Shown in pieces: positions 9,164 through 17,972 of a stretch of DNA of 37,357 nt. Each line of letters opens with the position of its first letter. Positions within the stretch are counted from its first letter, which is position 1. Made by a program: the position numbers and the translations under genes. Source of the DNA: an uncultured Acetatifactor sp. (GTDB taxonomy: Bacteria > Bacillota > Clostridia > Lachnospirales > Lachnospiraceae); NCBI GenBank assembly GCA_934394815.1, contig CAKRRD010000032.1:1-37357 (forward strand), in the 5' to 3' direction. Under the pieces are notes generated by a model that saw only the letters and a list, made by a program, of their open reading frames with translations, was not told the origin of the DNA and searched no databases.

Positions 9164-9973
9164 TTACCCCTTCACAGCCCCCAGAATACCATTGGTAAAG
9201 CTTCTCTGCAGGATCAGGAACAGAATTCCGGTAGGTAGCGAGCATATCAGTACTCCCAGCATCAGCACACCGTAGTCAATACTGTAACCGGCTGACAGAT
9301 TCGCCACCATCATGGGCATCGTCTGGGAATCTGCGGACATCATGATAACCTTGGGCCACAGATAATTGTTCCAGGCATTCATAAAGGTTACGGTCATGGC
9401 TGCCGCATAGGTGGATTTCATGGTAGGAAAATACAGCTTTGCAAAAATTTTGATTTCACTGAGCCCGTCAATCCTGGCCGCCTCTATGATTTCCCGCGGG
9501 AAGGTTCTGGTACTCTGTCTGAACAGCATGATCAGGAAAGGCGTGGAGATCGTCGGCAGAATAAATGCGATCCAGGTACTCTGCAGCCCCAGTCCGGTAA
9601 ATAATTTAAACAGGGGGATTAAAGTTGCCGCAAAGGGCACCATCATAGCCAGAAGGAGGATGGACATTACAGTATCCTTCCACTTGTCATGATACACTTC
9701 GAAGCCATAACCGGCGATGGAGCAGACGAGCAGAGACAACAGGCTCAGTGTGCAGGAATAAAACATAGAATTGCCAAAGGAACGTCCCACATTCTGCTGC
9801 AGGATCAGCTCCTTGTAATTCTCGATCAGATGAAGTCCCGGGAGGAGTCTTCCTCCCAGTACATCCGTACTGTTATTGGTGGCTGCCGAGATCATCCAGT
9901 ACAGAGGGAACACAGAGATTACAGATGCCACTGTTAAAAACAGATAAGCTGCTATTTTTTTTACTCGTTTCAT
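9164..9973 (-). CDS. Carbohydrate ABC transporter permease (MalG/UgpE type)
   Basis: A 269-residue inner-membrane permease with six predicted helices. The binding-protein-dependent transport signature that contacts the ATPase is EIIEAARIDGLSEIKIFAKLYFPTM, about two-thirds along. The opening SVISVFPLYWMISAATN stretch is typical of the MalG/CarB group. Its start overlaps the stop of the upstream permease by four bases (ATGA), so the pair is translationally coupled. It completes an importer with the binding protein at 10903-12273. No ATPase gene lies in the cluster. The substrate cannot be read from the sequence. Confidence 0.92.
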   Translation of the reverse strand: MKRVKKIAAYLFLTVASVISVFPLYWMISAATNNSTDVLGGRLLPGLHLIENYKELILQQNVGRSFGNSMFYSCTLSLLSLLVCSIAGYGFEVYHDKWKDTVMSILLLAMMVPFAATLIPLFKLFTGLGLQSTWIAFILPTISTPFLIMLFRQSTRTFPREIIEAARIDGLSEIKIFAKLYFPTMKSTYAAAMTVTFMNAWNNYLWPKVIMMSADSQTMPMMVANLSAGYSIDYGVLMLGVLICSLPTGILFLILQRSFTNGILGAVKG

Positions 9974-10869
9974 CTCTTATCCCCCACTTTCATCTGGACA
10001 AAGGCTAAAATAGCCACCAGGATAAATATTACATAAGACATGGCTGCCGCATAACCAAACTGTGGATTATACTCAAAGGATGCCTTATATATGTAATGTG
10101 ACATCGTCAGTGTTGAATTGGCAGGTCCGCCACCGGTCAGATTCACAGATTCATCGAACAGCTGTAAGGTACCGTTGGTAGACATAATGGTAGTCAGCAG
10201 GATCGTAGGCTTCAGCATGGGAACTGTGATCTTGAAAAAAGACTGTATGGCATTGGCGCCGTCGATCTTCGCTGCCTCATAGAGAGAATCATCAATATTC
10301 TGCAATCCTGCCAGATAAAATACCATGTTATAGCCGGTCCATCTCCAGATCAGTGCCAGAATAATGATCACCTTGGCGCTGCCCTCCTGGCTGAGCCAGT
10401 TGACTCTCTCACTGATCAGTCCCAGGTTCATCAACACCGTATTTACATAACCGTCATAAGAAAACAGTGTTTTGAAAATAATGGCGTAGGATACCAGGGA
10501 GGTACAGCAGGGAAGGAAGATTGCCGTACGGAAGATTCCCTTTCCTTTCAGATCCTTAATGTTTAATACCGATGCCAGGATCAGCGCCAGGATCAGCATG
10601 ATGGGCACCTGGATGATCAGATACACGAAGTTATTCACCAGAGCTGTTCTGAATACCGGATCCTTCAAGAGTCTTGCGTAATTACTCAAGCCTCCGAATT
10701 GCAGATTGTTGCCGATACCTGTCTGGAAGGATAAAACAAGTGCCTGAATCATAGGATAAAAGTTCATCACACAGATCAGGATTGCGGCCGGGGCTAAAAA
10801 GCCCCAGCCGGTCAGGCTATATTTCTGATTAATGGTAAGTCGTTTTGATGTTCTCCCGGAAGTTCTCAT
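9970..10869 (-). CDS. Sugar ABC transporter permease (MalF/UgpA type)
   Basis: A 299-residue permease with six predicted helices, starting with a basic tail (MRTSGRTSKRLTINQKYSL) before the first helix WGFLAPAAILICVMNFYP. The EAA loop reads SLYEAAKIDGANAIQSFFKITVPML, the ATPase-docking signature. It follows the binding protein by 33 bases and overlaps the MalG-type partner by four. Family members import mono- or oligosaccharides, and both permeases are needed to form the channel. Confidence 0.92.
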   Translation of the reverse strand: MRTSGRTSKRLTINQKYSLTGWGFLAPAAILICVMNFYPMIQALVLSFQTGIGNNLQFGGLSNYARLLKDPVFRTALVNNFVYLIIQVPIMLILALILASVLNIKDLKGKGIFRTAIFLPCCTSLVSYAIIFKTLFSYDGYVNTVLMNLGLISERVNWLSQEGSAKVIIILALIWRWTGYNMVFYLAGLQNIDDSLYEAAKIDGANAIQSFFKITVPMLKPTILLTTIMSTNGTLQLFDESVNLTGGGPANSTLTMSHYIYKASFEYNPQFGYAAAMSYVIFILVAILAFVQMKVGDKR

Positions 10870-10902
10870 AGCTGAACAATCCTTTCTATTATTTGGTCAC
10901 CT

Positions 10903-12273
10903 CTATTGACCCATATTGAATTCTACAGTAGACTGTGCTTCTGCGATCGCTGCATCCAGGTCAGATTTGCCGTTAATAACTTTGGACAGTGCAATACCCA
11001 GTGCTTCTTTTTCTTCGGTCCAGTAGATGCCCTTGTTTACCGTAGGAATCTTGCCACCGTAAGATACAATTCTGGAGTAAATTGCTTCATCACTGAAGTA
11101 AGCGGATTTCTGGTTATAAGCATCACTTTCTGCAGCGGGCAGATAGGTAGCAATAGCGCCGAGATCTCCCAGAATACTGTCATAAAAATCTGTGCTGCCT
11201 GCCCAGGTAGACTTGAAGAAGTCCACTGCCAGATCATAGTTCTTGGATGCGGAGCATACAGCCCAGGTAGAACCACCCTGTGCGGAATAGTTGGTAGCTC
11301 CGGGATAATCATTCAGTTTCGGCATGTTGGTCACTGCCCAGTTGCCTTCCTGCTCTGCCTGATCGGTGGACATAATGGTCGCACAGATCCAGGAACCGTT
11401 AATCGTGCCTACTACCGTACCATTATTAATGGATCCCTGATATCCGGACCAGTCTACCTGTTCCTGCAGAATGCCTTCCTTTACCAGTGTCATATAGACA
11501 TCCATTGCTTCCTTCAGGCCCTCATTGTCTACCAGATCAATGTTACCGTTCTCATCAAATACAGAGATGCCTGCAGACTGTAAGATCATGTTCAGCAGAT
11601 CAGGCTCACCCTGTACATTGGTCAGCATCGGCATGCCGGTCTTTTCCTTTACCACTTTACCGATTTCAATGAACTGGTCCCAAGTGATATCAGTCAGATC
11701 CGCTACCGTATAGCCAGCCTGCTCCAGGTAATCGGTACGATAGCATGCAATTACGGTATTACTGTCATAAGGTACACCATAGTTCTTACCGCCGCTGACG
11801 GAGTTCGCTACTTTAGATGCTGCAAAATCAGAAAAAGCAATGCCGGAATCAGTCAGATCTGCAAAGACCTCCGGATAATTCTGCAAATACTTCGTGAATA
11901 CCTGATCGTCCATCAGAAATACATCCGGAAGGGAATCCAGCTGGCCGCTCATGGCGCAGGTCTGTACGATAGTCTGGATGTCCTTGGACAGGGTCTCCTC
12001 CACCACGATGGACACTCCGGGATGCTCCGCCTCATACATGGCTCCTGCAGTCTTCATGGCATCCACATTAAAGGAATCCCAACACCATACTTTCAGTGTC
12101 TGCTCTCCTGCAGGGATCTCCGCTGCCGCCTCGGTTTTGGTACTCTCTGCTGCCGCCTGTGTCTGGCTGTCTGTTCCGGCAGCCGGTGCAGCGCTGTTGT
12201 CCGCGTTTCCGCAAGCTGCAAGCGACAGGGCCATCATGGCTGTCATCAGAATCGATAATACTTTTTTCTTCAT
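10903..12273 (-). CDS. Sugar ABC transporter substrate-binding lipoprotein
   Basis: A 456-residue extracellular solute-binding protein (family 1). The start at 12271-12273 follows GGGAGG at good distance; the 24 extra residues of the longer frame are dropped. MKKKVLSILMTAMMALSLAAC is a lipoprotein signal with Cys21, followed by an Ala/Thr-rich linker and LKVWCWDSFNVDAMKTAGAMYEAEHPG, the usual first strand and helix. It is paralogous to the binding protein at 12508-13803: LPDVFLMDDQ against LPDIIMLEDY, plus a shared W-x-W-D start and AKTAAALYEETHP-type helix. It leads the importer operon and is probably the most highly expressed member. The shared motif at 12412-12449 suggests control by the adjacent response regulator. 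Confidence 0.93.
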   Translation of the reverse strand: MKKKVLSILMTAMMALSLAACGNADNSAAPAAGTDSQTQAAAESTKTEAAAEIPAGEQTLKVWCWDSFNVDAMKTAGAMYEAEHPGVSIVVEETLSKDIQTIVQTCAMSGQLDSLPDVFLMDDQVFTKYLQNYPEVFADLTDSGIAFSDFAASKVANSVSGGKNYGVPYDSNTVIACYRTDYLEQAGYTVADLTDITWDQFIEIGKVVKEKTGMPMLTNVQGEPDLLNMILQSAGISVFDENGNIDLVDNEGLKEAMDVYMTLVKEGILQEQVDWSGYQGSINNGTVVGTINGSWICATIMSTDQAEQEGNWAVTNMPKLNDYPGATNYSAQGGSTWAVCSASKNYDLAVDFFKSTWAGSTDFYDSILGDLGAIATYLPAAESDAYNQKSAYFSDEAIYSRIVSYGGKIPTVNKGIYWTEEKEALGIALSKVINGKSDLDAAIAEAQSTVEFNMGQ

Positions 12274-12411
12274 AGTAACCTCCCAAATCATCAATCGTTG
12301 CAACCGTTTTCCGGCTGCCTTTCGTTTACAATAAAAGCTTACCATTTACAGCCTCTTCACAGATAACACTATGTTGGCATCAATTTTCATTTAATTGGGA
12401 TACTTGCGAAA

Positions 12412-12449
12412 GCACTTGAACTATTTTGGAAAACTGACATTTTTTTAAG
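12412..12449 (+). promoter_or_regulatory. Candidate response-regulator site upstream of ABC operon
   Basis: A 38-base segment starting GCACTTGAACTATTTTG is 28/38 identical to the segment upstream of the response regulator gene (17248-17285, opposite strand); the first 17 bases match at 15 positions. It lies about 140-175 bases before the binding-protein ATG, and ACTTG is repeated 12 bases away at 12402. No clear -35/-10 pair is seen nearby, as expected of an activator-dependent promoter. Binding by the AraC-type regulator is inferred. Confidence 0.45.
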
Positions 12450-12488
12450 ATTCCCCGGGCAGGCATATATCCTTCCGGCTCCTTATCC

Positions 12489-12527
12489 AAAAAAGCAGTT
12501 GCCGGGATCACTCCCTTGCAACTGCTT
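12489..12527 (-). terminator. Terminator overlapping the end of the second binding-protein gene
   Basis: A 10-bp perfect stem (AAGCAGTTGC with GCAACTGCTT) has a 15-base loop and ends on the minus strand in TTTTTT. The stop codon of the upstream gene (12508-12510) falls in the loop. It separates the two-component operon from the ABC operon. Confidence 0.8.
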
Positions 12528-13803
12528 CCGCCTTTTCCTGCACCCTTTGTAAACATGTCTGCAGGTCATCATCTACCAGCACATTCTGGAATTCCTCCTC
12601 CAGAATATCTTCGATTTCATAAGTCTTGCTTCCGTAATTGACGACCGGAATTCTGGTCTCCAGCTCCGTCAGAAGCTTTGTCACCTGTTGTCCTCCAAAA
12701 TACGGATCCTCTCTCTCATAATTGGCCAATACTGTCGGATCCTTCACCGCCGGAACAATTCCGATCTCTGTAATCAGCTGATCCAGCAATATGTCATTCT
12801 CGCCAAACATTGCTATGATAAAATCCGTTGCAGTCTCCGAATGTGCCGAATTCTTCAGTACATACCAGCCGCTGCCTCCCACATTGGATGCTGCCACAGC
12901 ATTTTCATTTTCTGTCAGTACCGGAATCGGTGCGATCCGCCACAATCCTTCCTGTTCCGTCCTTGCTTTAATACTTGAGATGATCCAGCCTCCACTGATC
13001 ACCGACACTACTTCTCCCTGTTGAAAAGCAGAAATGAATTCATTCCAACCGTTCACACTAAGCCCCACATTGCTCTCCAACAGCTGCTTATATATCTCCA
13101 TAGCCCGGTACAATGCCGGATTATTCTCAATATCTACACTCACTCCGTCTTCCTGCACATACCAGCTTCCGCAGCTCTGCATGATCACTCTGACCAGCGG
13201 AAAATCCGTAGGATCCAGTGTCAGCATGGGAAGTCCTGTCTTACGGTAAACATCCTCCCCGATTTCCATATATTTCTCCCAGGTCAGATTCTGCATATCC
13301 TGTTCTGTATAGCCCGCCTGTTCCAACAGATCTATACGATAGAAAAGAGCCGCCGTACCACTGTCAAACGGAATGCCATACATTCGATCATTGCGGGAGC
13401 ATAATTTTCTCTTATAATCCACGAATTTGTCATAATTCATACGATCCGTCAGATCCACGAATTCGTCGTCAAACTGTGCCAGCATCTCCTGCACATCGTA
13501 GTCTTCCAGCATAATAATATCCGGCAGATCCTCGTACAACTCTGCCGACAGAAGATTTTTAACATCTGTCTGAATCTCTTCTCTCTCTTTCGTAATGACC
13601 TGGATCGTAAGTTCCGGATGTGTCTCTTCGTACAGCGCCGCTGCTGTTTTTGCGGCCCTGACATTGAAGGTCTCATCCCAGGTCCAGATTATGATCTGTT
13701 CCTGCTCTGTTTTCTCCGTGGTCTCCGCTCTCCCGCATCCACACAGGATCAGCATCAGCCAGAAAACACCTGCCGGCAGTATCCAGCTTTTTCTATTTTT
13801 CAT
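12508..13803 (-). CDS. Extracellular solute-binding lipoprotein encoded with the two-component system
   Basis: A 431-residue family 1 binding protein with a lipoprotein signal (FWLMLILCGC, Cys23) and IIIWTWDETFNVRAAKTAAALYEE after the linker. It is clearly paralogous to the importer binding protein downstream but is not cotranscribed with permeases. Its ATG overlaps the end of the sensor kinase gene by 11 bases, with GGGAGGAA as ribosome binding site inside the kinase gene, so the two are translationally coupled. The context suggests it may present ligand to the kinase sensor domain rather than, or as well as, to the importer. This is inference; it could simply be a second importer subunit. 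Confidence 0.88.
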   Translation of the reverse strand: MKNRKSWILPAGVFWLMLILCGCGRAETTEKTEQEQIIIWTWDETFNVRAAKTAAALYEETHPELTIQVITKEREEIQTDVKNLLSAELYEDLPDIIMLEDYDVQEMLAQFDDEFVDLTDRMNYDKFVDYKRKLCSRNDRMYGIPFDSGTAALFYRIDLLEQAGYTEQDMQNLTWEKYMEIGEDVYRKTGLPMLTLDPTDFPLVRVIMQSCGSWYVQEDGVSVDIENNPALYRAMEIYKQLLESNVGLSVNGWNEFISAFQQGEVVSVISGGWIISSIKARTEQEGLWRIAPIPVLTENENAVAASNVGGSGWYVLKNSAHSETATDFIIAMFGENDILLDQLITEIGIVPAVKDPTVLANYEREDPYFGGQQVTKLLTELETRIPVVNYGSKTYEIEDILEEEFQNVLVDDDLQTCLQRVQEKAEAVARE

Positions 13804-15610
13804 GTTCCTCCCGGCTCCTTTCCTCTTCTTCGGAGCGGTTTGCAGGCAATCGTATGATTACTTCCGTTCCCTCCTGCAGCCTGCTGTTCACGGAAACTCC
13901 ATATTGTTTGCCATATAGCAGTTCCAGCCGCTCCTGTACGTTATGAATACCGATACCGGAGAAATGTTCTTTATTTCCTGCCTGCTTCACTGCCTCCTCG
14001 GCACGGTTCTGTTCCATTCCCACACCGTCATCCGAGATCCGGATCTCCAGCTCTCCTTCTTTTTCCTTCATATAGATTTCGATCATACCGCTGCGTCCGG
14101 ACGGAAACGCATGGAAAAAAGCATTTTCTACAAACGGCTGTAAAATCATCTTCGGCAGCAGACAGTCCCTGCAGTTCCGGGATACATAGAATTCCACCTG
14201 CACCGCATCTCCGTAACGGGTATGATTGATCAGGATATAATTCTCCAGATTTTGTATTTCCTGTTCAATGGTGATAAACTCATCGGTATTACTTATAGTA
14301 TTGCGCAGCAGGCTGATAAAAGCATCAATCGTCTGCACGGTACGGTCTCTGTCATTCTGATATACCAGCCATTTAATGCTTGCCAGCGTATTATAAATGT
14401 AATGTGGATTGATCTGCATCTGCAAAGCCTTAATCTCTGATCTTCTACGGGCCTTCTGCGTTGCCATCAGTTCATTGATATAGTTTTGCAGATCATCCAG
14501 CATATAGTTATAGGTGGCTGCCAGTTCCTGTACTTCTGTCGTTCCTTTCACCGGCATGTATTGTCCGAAATCTCCCTGCCTTATCTGCCCCATGCGCTGT
14601 ACCAGTTCAGATAAGGGCCGCAGTGTCTTTCGGGTATAGGCAAGGCACAATGACAGGATAGCAGCCCCCACTACGGCACACAGAAGGATCAGAAGAGGCA
14701 TATTATACAGACGCCCCAGAGCCATATCATTATCCGTCACGCCGTACAGTCTGCATCCCAGATATTGCAGATCCTTCTGCATGACAGTAAGCGATACTCC
14801 ATTCTCCCGCATACGGAACAGGCTCTGTCCATTTTCTTCCGCCTTTGTGTACCATGCACTCTCTGCCATGGTTCCTACCACAGAGGCATCACTGGAACAA
14901 ATAATCCTGCCTTCCTCATCCACAAGATACATATTGGTATTATCCGTAATGAAATAGTCATAATAACGCTTCAGTTCATCCATAGTCAGTGTGATCAGCA
15001 CCACCCCGTAGATTTCCTTGCTTTCATGATAGTACAGTGCTCTGGATACAATGATCACATCCGTATCCCGGCCGGTAGCGGTATAGGCACCGTGGGAATA
15101 GGTATAATGCAGTACTTCCGGCTCCCGGATTGCCAGCAATACCGGCCTGCTGTTCCAGATTTCCTGATCGGTTGCCGTAATGGTCTCCGTTCTGGACAGA
15201 TAATGTTTTCCGCCAACTCCCATGACCAGAATATTCAACCGCTCCAGATCGGAAGCTTTGCTCTGCTCCAGATCCTTTTCCATCTGATAAATATTCTGAA
15301 AGGTACGGACATTGTCAAATCGATCCCCTTCTGTCAGATACAGCCGGAAGGCCCAGCTGGCATCAATGGCATCCGTGATATTCTGCAGATTTTCATGGAA
15401 AGTATTCCACTCCTCTTCCACCTGCAAAAACACTTTCTCCTGCGATCTGCCATAAGTGTCGGTAAAGACATTTTTGGACATTCCCAATACCAGACAGCTT
15501 ACTACAATGGCAATCAGTAATATTCCAAGCAATACCATCCCCAGAATTCTCACAGCAAAACTGTTCCACCATTCTTTTCTCCCGTCTTCTCTTACGCGTT
15601 CCGTCTCCAT
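13793..15610 (-). CDS. YesM-type sensor histidine kinase
   Basis: A 605-residue kinase from METERVRED at 15608-15610 (AGGAGAG about 11 bases upstream); the longer frame runs further into the response regulator gene. Membrane helices at about residues 18-44 and 304-325 flank an extracellular sensor region of about 260 residues (dCACHE-like). HAMP at 326-380 follows, then the His_kinase domain with phospho-acceptor His403 in INPHYIYNTL, and a HATPase_c domain with Asn496 (FVENAFFHAF) and the G-box DDGVGM at 527-532. This LytS/YesM class typically senses carbohydrates or binding proteins in Firmicutes. It overlaps the response regulator upstream by 19 bases and the binding protein downstream by 11. 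Confidence 0.94.
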   Translation of the reverse strand: METERVREDGRKEWWNSFAVRILGMVLLGILLIAIVVSCLVLGMSKNVFTDTYGRSQEKVFLQVEEEWNTFHENLQNITDAIDASWAFRLYLTEGDRFDNVRTFQNIYQMEKDLEQSKASDLERLNILVMGVGGKHYLSRTETITATDQEIWNSRPVLLAIREPEVLHYTYSHGAYTATGRDTDVIIVSRALYYHESKEIYGVVLITLTMDELKRYYDYFITDNTNMYLVDEEGRIICSSDASVVGTMAESAWYTKAEENGQSLFRMRENGVSLTVMQKDLQYLGCRLYGVTDNDMALGRLYNMPLLILLCAVVGAAILSLCLAYTRKTLRPLSELVQRMGQIRQGDFGQYMPVKGTTEVQELAATYNYMLDDLQNYINELMATQKARRRSEIKALQMQINPHYIYNTLASIKWLVYQNDRDRTVQTIDAFISLLRNTISNTDEFITIEQEIQNLENYILINHTRYGDAVQVEFYVSRNCRDCLLPKMILQPFVENAFFHAFPSGRSGMIEIYMKEKEGELEIRISDDGVGMEQNRAEEAVKQAGNKEHFSGIGIHNVQERLELLYGKQYGVSVNSRLQEGTEVIIRLPANRSEEEERSREEHEK

Positions 15611-17118
15611 ACCGAAGGTGTCTCTCCTGTGATCTTTTTGAATACACGGCAAAAATAGCTGTGCTCTGCATACCCCACTTCACTGCTGATCTGTGAGATG
15701 GGAAGCGTGCTCTCCTGCAATAGCCTACAGGCCTTGTTGATCCTGACACGATTCAGATAATCACTGAATCCTTCCTGCATCTGCTGACTGAAATATGCCG
15801 ACAGATAATGATAGTTGAAGTTGAATTCGCCTGCCAGATCCTCCAGCTTCAGATCTTCCCTGTAGTTCTTCTCTATGTATGCCAGCATTCTGTCAATACG
15901 TTCATCGGTCTGCTGTCCGTTCTGCCCGGCCAGACGTTCTATTTCTTCTAAAATATCTTCCACGCATTTCTGATAGTCTTCCGCATAAAAAGACTGATTC
16001 ACAGCGCGGAAATATTTCTTCCGGTATTCTTCCTGTGCTTCGTCTCCCAGCTGTAGAAAATCCAGAAAATGATAAATCATATTCTTGATCTGGTTCTTCA
16101 GGCGGTAAACATCCATCTGTCCTTCCACTGCCCGTCTGTTGTATTCCCCCAGCAGTACAAGTGCCTCCCGGTACTGCTTATTATTCAGCAGATGATTGTA
16201 TTTAAAAAAATCAAATTTTTCAATCTGCGGATTTTCTTCCTCTTCCTTTCCGGTGCTGACAAGAAAGCTGCTGCCACGATAATAAAAAGCTTTCTCTGTA
16301 TTCTTCAAAATATCCTGCTGATATCCCTTTCGCAGATCCTCCGGCCGGTCCATGCGTCTGCTCAGAATTCCAAAGACTCCGGGACACAGAAGTCTCATCT
16401 GCTGCATCATGCTCTCCAGGCCTTCCAGTATTCCCTTTTCTCCGGATAGTTCATAGTTCAATACTACACAAAACAACCCATCTTTCAGAGAAAGCCACAT
16501 TTTTCTGATGGAAGTCCAGTTCCTGCCCGACAGTTCTCTCTGAAACTTCCGATACAGTACCTCGTTGATATTCCGGTCGTTCTCCGTCTCCCTGCCACTG
16601 GTCACGGAAAAAATCCTAAGGTAAGATTCTGTAAAACAATTTCTGCTTACTTCCCTGTTCCATTCGATGTCATGTCCCAACAGATATCGTTCTACCAGAT
16701 GTTCATAATGAATCTCTCCGGTTTCCCCTCCCATTCTGGCTCCCGGAATCCGGTCTACCGCTTTTTGCAGCGCTCTGCGCAATTCTTCCGGGTTTAACGT
16801 CGGCTTCAGAATATAATCCACCACGCCGTTAATCAGCGTATGTCTCACATATTCATATTTATCATAACCACTTAATATAATCGTCTGAATTCTGGGATAC
16901 ATCCGATGTACCGCCTCAGAGAAATCCACCCCATCCAGCTGCGGCATTACAATATCGCAGATAATGATCTGAGGAGCCAGACTCTCTATACACTGAAGTG
17001 CTTCGGCACCGTTGGTCGCTTCCCCAACGATTTCAAACCCTTCCTGCTCCCAGTCGATCATATACTTCAATCCCTGGCGCATAATATATTCATCATCCAC
17101 AATCAACACTTTTATCAT
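15592..17118 (-). CDS. YesN-type response regulator with AraC DNA-binding domain
   Basis: 508 residues from the ATG at 17116-17118 (MIKVLIVDDEYIMRQGL); the longer frame adds 13 unrelated residues. The N-terminal receiver domain has Asp8/Asp9, phospho-acceptor Asp55 (IIICDIVMPQLDG) and the conserved Lys in YILKPT. A long helical middle section is typical of YesN proteins. The C-terminal 100 residues are an AraC double helix-turn-helix (LKLEDLAGEFNFNYHYLSAYFSQ; ISQISSEVGYAEHSYFCRVFKK). It is the first gene of the operon with the kinase and second binding protein. Its probable targets are its own promoter and the ABC operon, which share a motif. Confidence 0.94.
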   Translation of the reverse strand: MIKVLIVDDEYIMRQGLKYMIDWEQEGFEIVGEATNGAEALQCIESLAPQIIICDIVMPQLDGVDFSEAVHRMYPRIQTIILSGYDKYEYVRHTLINGVVDYILKPTLNPEELRRALQKAVDRIPGARMGGETGEIHYEHLVERYLLGHDIEWNREVSRNCFTESYLRIFSVTSGRETENDRNINEVLYRKFQRELSGRNWTSIRKMWLSLKDGLFCVVLNYELSGEKGILEGLESMMQQMRLLCPGVFGILSRRMDRPEDLRKGYQQDILKNTEKAFYYRGSSFLVSTGKEEEENPQIEKFDFFKYNHLLNNKQYREALVLLGEYNRRAVEGQMDVYRLKNQIKNMIYHFLDFLQLGDEAQEEYRKKYFRAVNQSFYAEDYQKCVEDILEEIERLAGQNGQQTDERIDRMLAYIEKNYREDLKLEDLAGEFNFNYHYLSAYFSQQMQEGFSDYLNRVRINKACRLLQESTLPISQISSEVGYAEHSYFCRVFKKITGETPSVWRRNA

Positions 17119-17247
17119 AATCTGCCACCCATACGATAGACACTTCACAAAAACCATTCAGGACTCCGTTTTCCGTCGTTTACCGGTCACTGAATAATTA
17201 CATCATAGCATTATTTTGGGATTCCGGAAAGTTTCGTCCCCTACCTT

Positions 17248-17285
17248 CCCAAAAAAATATCAAAATCTCAAAATTGTGCAAGTGC
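17248..17285 (-). promoter_or_regulatory. Candidate response-regulator site upstream of its own operon
   Basis: Read on the minus strand this segment starts GCACTTGCACAATTTTG and matches 12412-12449 at 28 of 38 positions, including a shared run of seven T. It lies about 130-167 bases before the response regulator ATG, nearly the same distance as in the ABC operon but in the other orientation. A weak minus-strand promoter (TTTCCG, 17 bases, TATGAT near 17200) follows. Confidence 0.45.
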
Positions 17286-17317
17286 TATCCTTCACAGCGA
17301 AAACTGAAAATGTCTAG

Positions 17318-17347
17318 TTGCGTATTCCGCCCCATGTATGTTACAAT
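17318..17347 (+). promoter_or_regulatory. Promoter of the 158-aa membrane-anchored protein
   Basis: TTGCGT (17318-17323), an 18-base spacer and TACAAT (17342-17347) lie 46 bases before the ATG at 17393. Confidence 0.5.
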
Positions 17348-17392
17348 ATCCAATAGGAATTTGTTCCGATTAACTGAAGGAGGGACTGTAAA

Positions 17393-17869
17393 ATGAGTCC
17401 GGTGACAATCACATTATTAGTTATTGTAATAGTACTTGCGATTATCATTGCAGTATTATATTTCTTAGGTAAGAAAGCACAGAAAAAACAGGCAGAGCAG
17501 CAGGAGCTGCTGGATGCCAACAAACAGACCGTATCCATGCTGATCATCGATAAAAAACGCATGAAGCTGAAAGATGCCGGTCTTCCGCAGATGGTCATTG
17601 ACCAGACTCCGAAGATGATGCGTGGTTCCAAGCTTCCCATCGTCAAGGCAAAGGTCGGCCCCCAGATTGTATCCCTGATCTGTGACGAGAAGATTTTCGA
17701 CAACGTTCCCGTAAAAAAGGAAGTAAAGGCCGTTGTCAGCGGTATCTATGTACTGGATGTCAAGGGACTGCATGGTAAGACCGAGGCTGCTCCCGAGAAG
17801 AAGAAAGGCTTCTTCAAGCGTCTGGTTGCCACGGCCCAGGAAAAGGCCGGGGCAAAGCCTGTAAAGTAA
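17393..17869 (+). CDS. Membrane-anchored protein of unknown function (158 aa)
   Basis: GGAGGG eight bases upstream supports the ATG at 17393. One N-terminal membrane helix (residues 5-27, ITLLVIVIVLAIIIAVLYFL) is followed by a basic juxtamembrane stretch (GKKAQKKQAEQQ). A cytoplasmic domain of about 100 residues with alternating strands comes next (TVSMLIIDKKRMKLKDAGLP, KVGPQIVSLICDEKIFDNVPV), then a Lys-rich tail. The orientation with the domain in the cytoplasm is inferred from the positive charges after the helix. I do not recognise a named family. It has its own promoter and a strong terminator, so it is monocistronic. Confidence 0.85.
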   Translation: MSPVTITLLVIVIVLAIIIAVLYFLGKKAQKKQAEQQELLDANKQTVSMLIIDKKRMKLKDAGLPQMVIDQTPKMMRGSKLPIVKAKVGPQIVSLICDEKIFDNVPVKKEVKAVVSGIYVLDVKGLHGKTEAAPEKKKGFFKRLVATAQEKAGAKPVK

Positions 17870-17888
17870 ATAACTGTTCAGAACCATT

Positions 17889-17948
17889 AAAAATAGCAAA
17901 TGTTCGTTGAATGCCTGCATTCATAAGAGCATCTGCTATTTTTTATTT
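17889..17948 (+). terminator. Long bidirectional terminator between convergent genes
   Basis: An outer 15-bp stem with one mismatch (17891-17905 with 17927-17941) encloses an inner TGAATGC/GCATTCA stem. It ends in a T-rich run on the plus strand and in TTTTT on the minus strand. It can serve both the 158-aa gene and the DUF1934/murI operon. Confidence 0.8.
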
Positions 17949-17972
17949 TGCGGATAAATTTCTGAATCGTTA

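Noticed and set aside
10906..11583. 225-residue plus-strand open frame
   Set aside because: It is antisense to the sugar-binding protein; no coding features of its own.
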